NCBI GenBank assembly: GCA_025774935.1
Contig: JALGZK010000005.1
Coordinates: 248,001 to 312,000, forward strand
Source: a bacterium
GTDB taxonomy: Bacteria; Joyebacterota; Joyebacteria; Joyebacterales; Joyebacteraceae
DNA: 64,000 bases
Reading direction: 5' to 3'
In this document: positions 23,974-33,108 of the stretch, piece by piece
How positions within the stretch are numbered: the stretch's first letter is position 1
Layout: every line of letters starts with the position of its first letter
Notes under the pieces: generated by a model
What the model was told of the DNA's origin: nothing
Database searches by the model: none
Seen by the model: only the letters and a program-made list of their open reading frames with translations
Made by a program: the position numbers and the translations under genes

Positions 23974-24879
23974 CTATTCTGCCTTCGCGTTCAGGCGCTC
24001 GGCCGTCTCGTCGAAAGACTTGAGGATCGACTTGACGCGCTCCACGGCCGACGGGCTCGTCGTGAGACGCTCCGCCAGATCGTCGTACGCCTCTATGAAC
24101 TCCGGAAGCTCGCGCTCGACGATGACGCCGCGCGTGAACTTCCCCTCGAGCTCCCAGGGCTCCATCGTCTCCGCCTTCCCCACCGGGACCGAGTTCTCCT
24201 TCATCCAGCGGAGCATGTCGACCGGCGAGGCGTGCTTGTTCAGGCGTCCGTAGCTCGTGTAGCAGTTGGAGACGGCCTCGACCACCGAGAACCCCTTGTG
24301 GAGGACGGCCTTCTCGATGAGCCTGTCCAGCTCCTGCGCGTGGTAGACCGACGAGCGCGCGACGAACGTCGCTCCCGCTCCCGCCGCGAGCGCCGCCACG
24401 TCGAAGTCGTGCTCGACGTTCCCGTACGGGGCGGTCGTGCCTCGCTTCCCGTGTGGGGTCGTCGGCGAGTACTGCCCGCCCGTCATTCCGTAGATGTGGT
24501 TGTTCGCGACGATGGCCGTCATGTCGATGTTGCGGCGGCACGCGTGGATGAAGTGGTTGCCCCCGATCGCGAGCGCGTCCCCGTCTCCCATGGCGGCGAT
24601 GACCGTGAGCTTCGGCCTCGCGAGCTTGACGCCGGTGGCGAAGGCGAGCCCGCGCCCGTGGGTCGTGTGGAGCGTGTTGAAGTCGACGTACGTCGGGAGG
24701 CGTCCGGTGCAGCCGATCCCCGAGACGACGGCGACGTCGTTCTTCTCGACACCGAGTCTCGCGAGCGCGCGGGTCATCGCGCTCATGAGTATGCCGAGCC
24801 CGCAACCGCCACACCAGACGGTCGGGAGCTTCTTGCTCGGGCGCAGGAAGGTGCGCGCGTTCTCGATGGCCTCGCTCAT
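23974..24879 (-). CDS. korB: 2-oxoglutarate:ferredoxin oxidoreductase beta subunit (TPP-binding)
   Basis: The 301-residue protein has WCGGCGLG near the N-terminus, SGIGCTGRLPTYVDF, and the thiamine pyrophosphate motif GDGDALAIGGNHFIHACRRN with IVANN behind it. It decarboxylates the 2-oxoacid together with the alpha subunit and passes electrons to ferredoxin. Its ATG overlaps the korA stop. Assignment to 2-oxoglutarate rather than another 2-oxoacid rests mainly on the adjacent sucCD. Confidence 0.92.
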   Translation of the reverse strand: MSEAIENARTFLRPSKKLPTVWCGGCGLGILMSAMTRALARLGVEKNDVAVVSGIGCTGRLPTYVDFNTLHTTHGRGLAFATGVKLARPKLTVIAAMGDGDALAIGGNHFIHACRRNIDMTAIVANNHIYGMTGGQYSPTTPHGKRGTTAPYGNVEHDFDVAALAAGAGATFVARSSVYHAQELDRLIEKAVLHKGFSVVEAVSNCYTSYGRLNKHASPVDMLRWMKENSVPVGKAETMEPWELEGKFTRGVIVERELPEFIEAYDDLAERLTTSPSAVERVKSILKSFDETAERLNAKAE

Positions 24880-26033
24880 CTTCCCGCCTCCTTCAGCACG
24901 AACCCCGTGATGTCGTCCGGCTCGAAGAGGTGACCGTCGACGCGGCCGAGATGCCTGACGGGCACCTCGCCGCAGACGCCGCGCTCGACCTCGAGAACGA
25001 GCTGCCCCAGGTTCATCTCAGGCACGACGATGAGCCTGAGATCTCCCGCGAGTTCGCGCAGGCGCTTCGTGGAGAAGGGCCAGATCGTCTTCGCCCGGAG
25101 GAGACCGGCCTTGACTCCTTCGCCTCGCAGCGCACGCACGGACGACTTCGCCACGCGCGCGGTCGAGCCGTACGCGAAGAGGAGCACGTCGGCGTCCTCG
25201 GTCATGAACTCCTCGTAGTCGGCGAGGTCGTCGGCGGCGTCCTCGATCTTGTCGACGATCCGCCTGATCTTCCTGTCGACCTCGTCGGCCACCATCGTGG
25301 GGAAGCCGCGCTTGTCGTGCGTCAGTCCCGTGACGTGGAAGCGGTGCTCGCTCCCGAACGAAGCGAGCGGCGCCACCTCGTCGCAGTCGAACGGGCAGTA
25401 GTCCTCCGTGCCGGGGTCGGGCGCCCTCCGCTCGACGATCTCGTACGAGCCCGGGCGCGGCAGGACCACGGTCTCGCGCATGTGACCGATGACCTCGTCC
25501 ATGAGGAGCACCGTGGGCGTCCTGAACCTCTCGGCCAGGTTGACGCAGTCGATGGTCATGGTGAAGCACTCGAGCACGGTAGACGGCGCGAGCGCGATGA
25601 TCGAGTGGTCGCCGTGCGTCCCCCACCTGGTCTGCTGGATGTCCATCTGCGCGGGCTGGGTCGGCAGCCCGGTCGAGGGGCCGGCCCGCTGGACGTTCAC
25701 GATCGTGATGGGGATCTCGGCGATCGCGGCGAACCCGAGGTTCTCCTGCATGAGCGAGAACCCGGGGCCGCTCGTGGCCGTCATCGTCTTGGAGCCGGCC
25801 AGCGAGGCGCCGATGATCGCGGCGATCGAGGCGATCTCGTCCTCCATCTGGATGAAGCGGCCGCCCGCGAGCGGGAGGGCCTGCGACATCATCTCGGCGA
25901 TCTCGGACGAGGGCGTGATCGGGTAGCCCGCGAAGAACGTCACGCCTCCCGCGAGCCCCCCGAGCGCGCTGGCCTCGTTCCCCTGGAAGACCTGCATCTC
26001 CGTGGTGCCGCCGTCGGCCTTCGGGTCCGTCAC
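24876..26033 (-). CDS. korA: 2-oxoglutarate:ferredoxin oxidoreductase alpha subunit
   Basis: The 385-residue protein carries QGNEASALGGLAGGVTFFAG, YPITPSSEIAEMM, QMEDEIASIAAIIGASLAG, TATSGPGFSLMQENLGFA and RAGPSTGLPTQPAQMD. These are hallmarks of the 2-oxoacid:acceptor oxidoreductase alpha chain of the KorA type. Its start overlaps korD by ATGA and its stop overlaps korB, indicating coupled translation of equal amounts. Confidence 0.94.
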   Translation of the reverse strand: MTDPKADGGTTEMQVFQGNEASALGGLAGGVTFFAGYPITPSSEIAEMMSQALPLAGGRFIQMEDEIASIAAIIGASLAGSKTMTATSGPGFSLMQENLGFAAIAEIPITIVNVQRAGPSTGLPTQPAQMDIQQTRWGTHGDHSIIALAPSTVLECFTMTIDCVNLAERFRTPTVLLMDEVIGHMRETVVLPRPGSYEIVERRAPDPGTEDYCPFDCDEVAPLASFGSEHRFHVTGLTHDKRGFPTMVADEVDRKIRRIVDKIEDAADDLADYEEFMTEDADVLLFAYGSTARVAKSSVRALRGEGVKAGLLRAKTIWPFSTKRLRELAGDLRLIVVPEMNLGQLVLEVERGVCGEVPVRHLGRVDGHLFEPDDITGFVLKEAGR

Positions 26034-26347
26034 TTCCCAGCCGCTCCCTTCTCGTCTTCGGTCGTCCCGTCCGACTCGGCCTTCTTCTTGCGTTCCTTGT
26101 AGACCGTGATGGCCATGTCGGGGCAGAGTCTCTCACACAGATAGCACGAGATGCACTTCTCCGGATGCGCGAGCACGGGACGGCCCGACTTGTCGGCCTC
26201 GAACACCCCCGTCGGACAGAGCTCGTAGCAGATCCCGCAGCACTTGCACCACTCCTGGTGGACGTAGATGTCCACGTCCGGGTGCTCGTCCCTCGACGGG
26301 TAGCGCCACTTGCGGGCGGTCCCGCTCACTTTGGCGTTCTTCGTCAC
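26030..26347 (-). CDS. korD: 2-oxoglutarate:ferredoxin oxidoreductase delta subunit (2[4Fe-4S] ferredoxin)
   Basis: A GTG start at 26347 that overlaps the sucD stop (GTGA) gives exactly 105 residues; the longer track ORF is sucD read out of frame. Two cluster motifs are visible, [12 protein letters not shown] (from Cys37) and [13 protein letters not shown] (from Cys65). The tail is Lys/Glu-rich. It carries electrons from the catalytic dimer to free ferredoxin. Confidence 0.9.
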   Translation of the reverse strand: MTKNAKVSGTARKWRYPSRDEHPDVDIYVHQEWCKCCGICYELCPTGVFEADKSGRPVLAHPEKCISCYLCERLCPDMAITVYKERKKKAESDGTTEDEKGAAGK

Positions 26348-27216
26348 GCCTTGAGCGCCTCCTTGATGAGCTCCGGGATCTCGCTTGGGCGGTCGGCCAC
26401 CGGCACGCCAGCGGCGGTCAGCGCCTCGATCTTCTCCTGCGCCGTACCCTTGCCGCCCGCGATGATGGCGCCCGCGTGTCCCATGCGCTTCCCGGGAGGA
26501 GCTGTCCTGCCTGCGATGAAGCTCACTACGGGCTTCGTCATGTTCGCCTTCACGAAGTCCGCCGCCTGCTCCTCGTCCGTGCCCCCGATCTCGCCGATCA
26601 GGACGACGGCCTCGGTCTGCGGGTCCTCCTGGTACGCCGTGAGCGAGTCGATGAAGTTCGTCCCGATGATCGGGTCCCCGCCGATGCCGATGACCGTCGA
26701 CTGCCCGAACCCGTGTCTGCCGAGCTGGTCGACGACCTCGTACGTCAGGGTGCCGCTCCGCGAGACGACGCCGATACCGCCTTCCTTGTGGATCCAGCCC
26801 GGCATGATCCCGAGCTTGCACTTCCCCGGACTGATGATGCCGGGGCAGTTCGGGCCGATCATGCGCGTGCCGAGCCTGTCGAGCTTCTGGTAGATCTTCG
26901 AGACCTCGAGCGTCGGGACGCCCTCGCTGATGGCGACGATCACGCCGACCCCGGCCTCGGCGGCCTCGGTGACGGCGCCGGCCGCGAACTTGGCTGGGAC
27001 GAAGAGGATCGAGGCGTTCGCTCCCGTCTTCTCGACGGCGTCCTTCATGGTGTCGAAGACCGGGACCCCGTCGACGTCCTGACCGCCCTTCCCCGGCGTG
27101 ACGCCCGCGACGACCTTCGTGCCGTACTCGACCATTCCCTTCGTGTGAAACGCACCGTCGCGCCCGGTTATGCCCTGCACGCAGACGCGAGTGTTTTCGT
27201 CGACGAAGATGCTCAA
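26344..27216 (-). CDS. sucD: Succinyl-CoA synthetase alpha subunit
   Basis: The 290-residue protein has a CoA-binding N-terminal domain ([20 protein letters not shown]) and [18 protein letters not shown]. The phosphohistidine is His247 in [19 protein letters not shown]. Together with SucC it makes ATP or GTP from succinyl-CoA, or runs in reverse. It starts 17 bases after sucC. Confidence 0.96.
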   Translation of the reverse strand: MSIFVDENTRVCVQGITGRDGAFHTKGMVEYGTKVVAGVTPGKGGQDVDGVPVFDTMKDAVEKTGANASILFVPAKFAAGAVTEAAEAGVGVIVAISEGVPTLEVSKIYQKLDRLGTRMIGPNCPGIISPGKCKLGIMPGWIHKEGGIGVVSRSGTLTYEVVDQLGRHGFGQSTVIGIGGDPIIGTNFIDSLTAYQEDPQTEAVVLIGEIGGTDEEQAADFVKANMTKPVVSFIAGRTAPPGKRMGHAGAIIAGGKGTAQEKIEALTAAGVPVADRPSEIPELIKEALKA

Positions 27217-27232
27217 GCCTGCCTCCTGTCGA

Positions 27233-28372
27233 TTAAGCCGGCTGACGCGCCAGCTCGACTGCCTTCTCGACGGCCTCGTCCATCGTGTCGGCGGAGACGA
27301 ACTCGGTGCCGGCGAGGACTTCCTTCGCCTCTTCCTCGTTCGTCCCGGTGAGCCTGACCACGATCGGGAGGCTGATCGACGTCTGTGCCAGTGCCTGGGC
27401 GAGACCCCTCGCGACGTCGTCGCAGCGCGTGATGCCGCCGAAGATGTTGATGAGGATCGACTTGACGTTGGGGTCGCTCGTGATGATCTCGAGGGCGGTG
27501 ACCACCTTGTCCGGGCTCGAGCTCCCGCCTATGTCGAGGAAGTTGGCGGGCTCTCCGCCGTAGTGCGCGATGACGTCCATCGTCGTCATCGCGAGGCCTG
27601 CCCCGTTCACCACGCACCCGACGTTGCCGTCAAGCTTGACGAACGACAGCCCCATCTCGCGGGCGCGCCTGAGCTCGGGCGTCTCCGTCGAGGGATCGCG
27701 CATGGCGGCGATGTCCTCGTGCCTGTAGAGCGCGTTGTCGTCGATGTTCATCTTCGCGTCGACGGCCCAGACCTCCTCGTCGGGAGTGATGACGAGCGGG
27801 TTAATCTCCGCGAGCGATGCGTCGCTGCCGACGAACGCCTCGTAGAGCTTCGAGATGAAGTCCGCGACGCGCTCGGCGACGGCCGGGCGCGACTCGATCT
27901 TCGCCGCCAGCTCGAGGGCCTCTTCCTTCGACAGGCCCTTTTCCGGATCGACGGCGTACTTGTGGATCTTCTCGGGGGTCTTGCTGGCGACCTCCTCGAT
28001 GTCGATGCCGCCGGCCTCGCTCACCATGTAGACGGGCTTCTTCGTGGCGCGGTCGACGATCATCCCGATGTAGTACTCGCGGTCGATGTCGACGGCGTCC
28101 GAGATCATGATTTTCTCGACCGTGAGGCCCTTGATGTCCATCCCGAGGATGGCGCCCGCGTGCTTCTCGGCCTCATCGGGCGTCTTGGCGAGCTTGACGC
28201 CTCCGGCCTTCCCGCGACCGCCCACGTGGACCTGCGCCTTGACCACGACCATGCGGCCGATGTCCTCGGCGGCTGCCCTGGCCTGGGCCTGCGTCGTCGC
28301 GATCTCGAATCTCGGGATCGGGACGTCGTAGCCCCTCAGGATGTCCTTCGCCTGGTACTCGTGGATCTTCAA
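27233..28372 (-). CDS. sucC: Succinyl-CoA synthetase beta subunit
   Basis: The 379-residue protein starts [20 protein letters not shown]. It has an ATP-grasp fold with [60 protein letters not shown] and [19 protein letters not shown]. It binds the nucleotide. Nucleotide preference (ATP or GTP) cannot be settled by eye. First of the succinyl-CoA/Kor genes, it lies 64 bases after the cpgS-like gene. Confidence 0.96.
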   Translation of the reverse strand: MKIHEYQAKDILRGYDVPIPRFEIATTQAQARAAAEDIGRMVVVKAQVHVGGRGKAGGVKLAKTPDEAEKHAGAILGMDIKGLTVEKIMISDAVDIDREYYIGMIVDRATKKPVYMVSEAGGIDIEEVASKTPEKIHKYAVDPEKGLSKEEALELAAKIESRPAVAERVADFISKLYEAFVGSDASLAEINPLVITPDEEVWAVDAKMNIDDNALYRHEDIAAMRDPSTETPELRRAREMGLSFVKLDGNVGCVVNGAGLAMTTMDVIAHYGGEPANFLDIGGSSSPDKVVTALEIITSDPNVKSILINIFGGITRCDDVARGLAQALAQTSISLPIVVRLTGTNEEEAKEVLAGTEFVSADTMDEAVEKAVELARQPA

Positions 28373-28436
28373 TGACGCCTCCCTCGGTGATCGCCCGAAC
28401 GAGTCCGCCGAGGTCGCGTTCCCCGGCGCGCGCCCG

Positions 28437-29747
28437 TCAGAGCACGTCCTCGAGTACGTCCGCGAGCGTCGGGCTGCCGATGACCTTGATGTCGTAGCGG
28501 ACGCGGACGCTTGGCTTCTCTATGTCGATGACCTTCCTGAGATCGATGGGAGTTCCAATGACGACGTAGTCGCAGTCGACCGCGTTCACGGTCTTCTCGA
28601 GATCCGAGACCTGCTCGGGGCTGTACCCCGCGGCCGGGAGGAGCTTCCCGATGTGCGGGTACGTCCGGTACATGTCGGCGATCTTCCCCGTCGCGTGCTC
28701 GCGCGCGTCGACGAGAATCGCGCCCGCGGCCTCGGCCGCCACCGTCCCGGCGCCGATCTTCATTCCTCCGTGCGTGAGCGTCGGCCCGTCCTCGACGACG
28801 AGGACGCGCTTGCCCTTGAGGTCGACCTCCTCCTCGAAGACGACCGGCGACTCCGCGTGGATGATCGCAGCATCGGGGTTCACCGACGCGATGTTCGCGA
28901 GGAGCTGCTCGACGTCCTCCGGCTTCGCCGTGTCCTCCTTGTTGATGACGACGACGTCAGCCATGCGGACGTTCTGCTCGCCCGGGTAGTAGCTGAGCTC
29001 GTGCCCGACCCGGTGCGGGTCGGCCACGACGATGAGAAGGTCGGGAGCGTAGAACGACGCGTCGTTGTTGCCGCCGTCCCAGAGGATGACGTCGGCTTCC
29101 TTCTCCGCCTGCTCGAGGATGCGTTCGTAGTCGACGCCGGCGTAGAGCACGTTCCCGCGCTCGATGTGAGGTTCGTACTCCTCCATCTCCTCGATCGTGC
29201 ACTTCTCGCGGATCATGTCGTCGTACTCGGCGAACCTCTGCCAGATCTGCTCCCGGAGGTCGCCGTAGGGCATCGGGTGGCGAATGACCGCGACGCGCTT
29301 GCCGCGCTCGGTCAGGATCTCCGCGACTCGCCTGGTCGTCTGGCTCTTGCCCGCGCCCGTTCTCACCGCGCAGATCGAGACGACCGGCTTCTTCGATTTG
29401 ATCATCGTCTCGTCGGCGCCCATGAGGATGAAGTGCGGCCCGAGCGCGTTTGCGAGGGCCGCCTTGTGCATCACGTACTCGTACGGCACGTCGCTGTAGG
29501 CGAAGACGACGTCCTCGACATCGTAATCGGCGACGAGGGCTGGAAGATCGCTCTCTTCCCGGATAGGGATGCCCTTGGGATAGAGTGGTCCGGCAAGCTC
29601 GGGAGGGTAGACGCGACCGGCGATGTCGGGGATCTGCGTCGCGGTGAACGCGACGACCTCGATGTCCTCTCGCTCCCGGTAGACGAGATTGAAGTTGTGG
29701 AAGTCACGTCCAGCTGCGCCCATGATCAGAACGCGTCGCCTCTGCAT
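28437..29747 (-). CDS. Cyclic 2,3-diphosphoglycerate synthetase-like P-loop protein
   Basis: The ATG at 29747, preceded by AAGGAGGAGGG, gives 436 residues. It begins RRVLIMGAAGRDFHNFN, carries a P-loop CAVRTGAGKSQTTRRVAE, ILWDGGNNDASFYAPDLLIV, VVINKEDTAKPEDVE and LVVEDGPTLTHGGMKIGAG. This matches proteins annotated as cyclic 2,3-diphosphoglycerate synthetase, first known from methanogens but found in many bacteria where cDPG itself is not established. It leads the sucCD-kor operon. It may be a GTPase or kinase acting on a phosphorylated metabolite; the substrate is uncertain. Confidence 0.75.
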   Translation of the reverse strand: MQRRRVLIMGAAGRDFHNFNLVYREREDIEVVAFTATQIPDIAGRVYPPELAGPLYPKGIPIREESDLPALVADYDVEDVVFAYSDVPYEYVMHKAALANALGPHFILMGADETMIKSKKPVVSICAVRTGAGKSQTTRRVAEILTERGKRVAVIRHPMPYGDLREQIWQRFAEYDDMIREKCTIEEMEEYEPHIERGNVLYAGVDYERILEQAEKEADVILWDGGNNDASFYAPDLLIVVADPHRVGHELSYYPGEQNVRMADVVVINKEDTAKPEDVEQLLANIASVNPDAAIIHAESPVVFEEEVDLKGKRVLVVEDGPTLTHGGMKIGAGTVAAEAAGAILVDAREHATGKIADMYRTYPHIGKLLPAAGYSPEQVSDLEKTVNAVDCDYVVIGTPIDLRKVIDIEKPSVRVRYDIKVIGSPTLADVLEDVL

Positions 29748-29939
29748 CCCTCCTCCTTGTGAAATCCTCGTACCCGTCGAGAACGCGCGCATTCGAGCCG
29801 TAGGAGCGGACTCTCCGGTTCGACCGGGCCCTGCGCAAGAGAACCCCCGTGACTACGCCGGTCGGGGCGCTGCCGTGCAGGGATTCCCGTCAAAGAGGGC
29901 GGACGTCGAGAACCACCGCCCGAGTCAGCCAAGAGTGCA

Positions 29940-29968
29940 ATCATAACCTATCGGCTCAGATGAGTCCA
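29940..29968 (-). promoter_or_regulatory. Putative promoter of the cpgS-like/sucCD/kor operon
   Basis: On the minus strand TGGACT (29963-29968) and TATGAT (29940-29945) are separated by 17 bases, 4/6 and 5/6 matches to consensus. The site is roughly 190 bases upstream of the start at 29747, in the only AT-richer stretch between the two minus-strand gene groups. It leaves a long leader in which I see no known riboswitch. Confidence 0.45.
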
Positions 29969-30010
29969 GCAAAAGGGTGAGGAATCGCTCAGGAAAAGGG
30001 ACCCGCGGGC

Positions 30011-30499
30011 TCATTCCTCGGGCGCGTCCCCGGCGCTCCGGATGCGCTCGACGATCGACCGGGTCGAGCGTCCTTCGAGGGCCTCGAGGGCGACGACCTT
30101 CCCGCCGCGGGCCTCGACGATGTCGGCCCCGACGATCGTGCCGGGCGTGTATCCCGCGCCCTTCACGATGACGTCCGGCAGGCACTCGGCGACGAGCTCG
30201 TGGGGGGTGGGCTCGCCGAAGAGCGTCACGAGGTCCACCGCCGCGAGGGCCGCGACCACGTGGGCGCGGTCGTCCTCCGGCACGATGGGCCTCGTGGAGC
30301 CCTTGAGGTCCCTGACGGACTCGTCCGTGTTGACTCCCACCACCAGGAGGTCACCGAGCGCCTTCGCCTGAGTGAGGTACTGGACGTGGCCGCGGTGGAT
30401 GATGTCGAAACAGCCGTTCGTGAAGACGACCGTGAGTCCCTCCGACCTGGCGCGCTCGCAGATCCTCGCGAGCTCCTGGCGGTCGACGACCCTACCCAT
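30011..30499 (-). CDS. rfaE2: D-glycero-beta-D-manno-heptose 1-phosphate adenylyltransferase
   Basis: The 162-residue cytidylyltransferase-fold protein carries FTNGCFDIIHRGHVQYL (the HxGH nucleotide site), VGVNTDESVRDLKG, RPIVPEDDRAHVVAALAAVD and the late DVIVKGAGYTPGTIVGAD. It activates heptose-1-phosphate for LPS inner core. It overlaps rfaE1 by 8 bases. In enterobacteria both activities sit in one HldE protein; here they are separate genes. Confidence 0.93.
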   Translation of the reverse strand: MGRVVDRQELARICERARSEGLTVVFTNGCFDIIHRGHVQYLTQAKALGDLLVVGVNTDESVRDLKGSTRPIVPEDDRAHVVAALAAVDLVTLFGEPTPHELVAECLPDVIVKGAGYTPGTIVGADIVEARGGKVVALEALEGRSTRSIVERIRSAGDAPEE

Positions 30500-31502
30500 T
30501 CTTCCCGTCCTCCACGGTCTCCCGGAACGAGCGCAGTATCTCGTCGGGTGTCACCGAAGCCGTACCGATCTCTCTGATGACGATGCCGGCGGCGTGGTTC
30601 GAGATGTTGGCGGCCTCCACCATCGTGCCCCCGGCCGCGAGGGCGACAGTGAGCGCGCTCACGACCGTGTCGCCGGCGCCCGTGACGTCGTAGACCTCGC
30701 GAGCGACCGTCGGGAGGCGGACCAGCTCCCCTCCCTTCATGAAGAGCGCCATGCCTTGCTCGCCCCTCGTGATCACGACGCACTCCGCGTCGAGCCTCCC
30801 CTGGAGCTCCCACCCGACCTTCTCGAGCGACGCTTCGTCGGTGATCCTGAGCCCCGCTGCGTTCCCGGCCTCCTTCTGGTTCGGGGTGATCGCCGTCACG
30901 CCCCCGTAGCTTCCGAAATGGGACTCCTTCGGGTCGACGCAGACCGTCTTGTCCTCCGACCGGGCCCTCGAGATCGCCGCCGTGACCGTCTCCTCGGTGA
31001 CGACCCCCTTCCCGTAGTCGGACACCACGAGCGCGTCGGACGCGTCGACCGCCCGTTCGAGCGACTCGAGCACGGCGTCGCGTTCGGCCACTGTCAGTTC
31101 GGCCGTCGCCTCGCGGTCGGCGCGGACGACCTGCTGGCTGTGAGCAATGATCCTCGTCTTCGTCGTCGTAGGCCTGTCGGCAAGCTCGACTACGCCCGAG
31201 ACGTCCACTCCCCGCTCCCGGAGGAGCGACAGCAGCTCGCGACCGGCGGCGTCTGCGCCCACCACGCCCACGACCGACGCGGACGCTCCCAGCGACGCGA
31301 CGTTCTCCGCAACGTTGGCGGCGCCGCCGAAGCGCACGGAGTCCCTCGTCACCTCGACCACGGGGACGGGCGCCTCGGGGGAGATCCTGTTGACGTCCCC
31401 CCACACGTAGCGGTCGAGCATGAGGTCGCCCAGGATGGCGACCCGCCTCGAGCCGAACCCCCGGACGATCTCTTCCAGGCGATGCGCCTCGATCGTCGTC
31501 AC
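30492..31502 (-). CDS. rfaE1: D-glycero-beta-D-manno-heptose-7-phosphate kinase
   Basis: This 336-residue PfkB-family kinase has a GTG start with GGAGG 7 bases upstream. It carries AILGDLMLDRYVWGDVNRIS, RFGGAANVAENVASLGA and the catalytic VTGAGDTVVSALTVALAAGG with the Asp base. It phosphorylates heptose-7-phosphate at O-1 for LPS core synthesis. It forms a two-gene unit with rfaE2. Confidence 0.93.
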   Translation of the reverse strand: MTTIEAHRLEEIVRGFGSRRVAILGDLMLDRYVWGDVNRISPEAPVPVVEVTRDSVRFGGAANVAENVASLGASASVVGVVGADAAGRELLSLLRERGVDVSGVVELADRPTTTKTRIIAHSQQVVRADREATAELTVAERDAVLESLERAVDASDALVVSDYGKGVVTEETVTAAISRARSEDKTVCVDPKESHFGSYGGVTAITPNQKEAGNAAGLRITDEASLEKVGWELQGRLDAECVVITRGEQGMALFMKGGELVRLPTVAREVYDVTGAGDTVVSALTVALAAGGTMVEAANISNHAAGIVIREIGTASVTPDEILRSFRETVEDGKNG

Positions 31503-31676
31503 GTGAGTACCTCCGTTCGCGTGGAACTCGCGCGCCCACTTCCAGTGCCACCGCCGCGTCGGCCCTGTCGACGGTGCGCGGCGGACTGAATGCTAGAGGA
31601 AGACCCGGCGCAAGTCAAGCTCGTCGCCCGCTGCGGGGCTCGTCGCGTGCGGCACCGCCGCGCTCGCGTAAAGAAC

Positions 31677-31704
31677 CGGCCGGCCCGCGGGCGCGGGCCG
31701 GCCG
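31677..31704 (-). terminator. Terminator hairpin after the DUF4046 gene
   Basis: CGGCCGGCCCGC-GGGC-GCGGGCCGGCCG is a perfect 12-bp stem with a 4-base loop. On the minus strand it is followed by TTCTTT, a weak U-run, 29 bases after the stop at 31733. This is the most terminator-like hairpin in the window. Confidence 0.65.
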
Positions 31705-31732
31705 TCGTGAGCGCTCGATCTCTCTCGTCCCG

Positions 31733-32596
31733 CTACGCCTCGGTCAGCTTCACGGGCTCGATCGTCCTTCTCTTCCTCGGCTTCCTCTTGGGATGCTTCG
31801 GAACGATGAGGTCGGGGTAGGCGTTGTGGAGCGCCTGGATCGAGGACCCCGAGAAGCACCCGGTCAGCATGCCGCCCAGGCCGTGCTCGCGGAAGAGATG
31901 ATACGTCACGTCCTGGAACACCTTGTCCTTCGGAACCTCGAGGATGTCCTCGCAGAGCCAGCGCGTCGCGCGGCGCGCGTTCACGAGCCCCTGCTCCCCC
32001 TGCCAGAAGTTCTTCGGCACGTTGCGGAACTCCCAGGGGTGGAACCTCCCCGGGTACGCGTTCTCGATGGCGCGGAAGAACGAACCGCGGAAGCAGACCG
32101 AGAGCATCCCCCGGAGGTTGTACTTGCCGAACGTCGTCGCCGAGATGCGCTGGGGGATGTCGTCGACCGTCACCCTCTCGACGTCCTCGATCATCCAGCG
32201 CGTGGCCTCGGCCGCGAGTCTGAAGCGGTCCGGTCCCTGCCACATTCCCTTGACATTGAACTGCCACTTGTGGAATCGGCCGGGATACGCGTTGTCGATC
32301 GCTTTGTATGGAGACCAGTCGAAGCAGCTCCCGAGCATCCATGTGAGACCGTTGTCGTAGAAGAGCTTCTTGTGGATCGCGCGCGGGATGTCGTCGACCT
32401 TGATGTTCAGCTTGTCCTCGAGGAGGTAACGCGTGATCACGCCGGCGCGTGCGCGTCCGTCAGAACCCCTGAAGAAGTTGTTCGGGAACCTCCGTCGGCG
32501 ACCCGCGAATACGTCCTCGTACACCTGGATCACCGTGTCGCGACTGACCTCCGTGGTCCTATCGGGTGTGTCCAGCTTTTTCAGCTCCGTGACCAT
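31733..32596 (-). CDS. Protein of three tandem DUF4046-like repeats
   Basis: The 287-residue protein has three about 77-residue units at roughly 36-113, 114-190 and 191-268. Each ends with a block like SPYKAIDNAYPGRFHKWQF / SFFRAIENAYPGRFHPWEF / SSIQALHNAYPDLIVPKH and contains [AT]TR[WY]L.ED and a GML.xCF motif. The opening VYEDVFAGRRRRFPNNFF matches DUF4046 proteins, best known to me from Firmicutes. The tail is very basic (KHPKRKPRKRR), which with the repeats suggests nucleic-acid binding, but no function is established. It is a monocistronic gene with its own promoter and terminator. Confidence 0.7.
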   Translation of the reverse strand: MVTELKKLDTPDRTTEVSRDTVIQVYEDVFAGRRRRFPNNFFRGSDGRARAGVITRYLLEDKLNIKVDDIPRAIHKKLFYDNGLTWMLGSCFDWSPYKAIDNAYPGRFHKWQFNVKGMWQGPDRFRLAAEATRWMIEDVERVTVDDIPQRISATTFGKYNLRGMLSVCFRGSFFRAIENAYPGRFHPWEFRNVPKNFWQGEQGLVNARRATRWLCEDILEVPKDKVFQDVTYHLFREHGLGGMLTGCFSGSSIQALHNAYPDLIVPKHPKRKPRKRRTIEPVKLTEA

Positions 32597-32660
32597 AGCC
32601 CCTCCAGTCTACAGCTCGGACAACTGACAAAGCCGCATCAGCAAAGAAGTTCCGTGTTGT

Positions 32661-32689
32661 CCTAGTTCACAGTTTTTACCATGTGTCAA
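32661..32689 (-). promoter_or_regulatory. Putative promoter of the DUF4046 gene
   Basis: A perfect TTGACA (32684-32689, minus strand) lies in an AT-rich patch about 90 bases before the start at 32596. The -10 at 17-base spacing is poor (ACTAGG); TAGGAC at 19-base spacing is the alternative. Bases 32700-33020 show no gene, only divergent-promoter sequence. Confidence 0.4.
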
Positions 32690-33024
32690 TCTTTTAAGCC
32701 CAAGATATCATCCCAGCCGAAACCTGTCAAGCGAATACTGCACCAAAGCTGAGTCGCGCTCCTCTCCACGTCGGGGCTCGCGGTGAACGGGCCAGAGTCC
32801 GCTTGGCTGGCCGGCCCCCATGGCCGGAAGGGGCCCGCCTGGGCGCCGTGCTGGCTCCCTCACACAACCTTCGGGCGTCGTCATCCAACGTCCCTCCGCC
32901 ACAGTGCCCGGCCGTGCGAACACCGCCCCCACCTCCCTCCGTCGGCTGACACGGCCGACGGGCGGCGCCCGGCGGTGCGTCTCCGGCTGGCACGAGTTCT
33001 GCTAAACGCCGCGCCAATATTCAC

Positions 33025-33053
33025 TTGACAACCCTCGCGGCCCCCCCTATCGT
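33025..33053 (+). promoter_or_regulatory. Sigma-70-type promoter of the DUF3467 gene
   Basis: Perfect TTGACA (33025-33030), 17-base spacer, TATCGT (33048-33053). It is 56 bases before the ATG at 33109, on the + strand. Confidence 0.6.
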
Positions 33054-33108
33054 TGCGCCGACTTGGCTGTGGCGGGTCGTCGAGGGGGTCCGTGAGGCGG
33101 AGGAGCAT

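Noticed and set aside
26030-26821. 263-residue start for korD
   Set aside because: Its first 158 codons are sucD out of frame. The GTG at 26347 gives the normal ferredoxin subunit.
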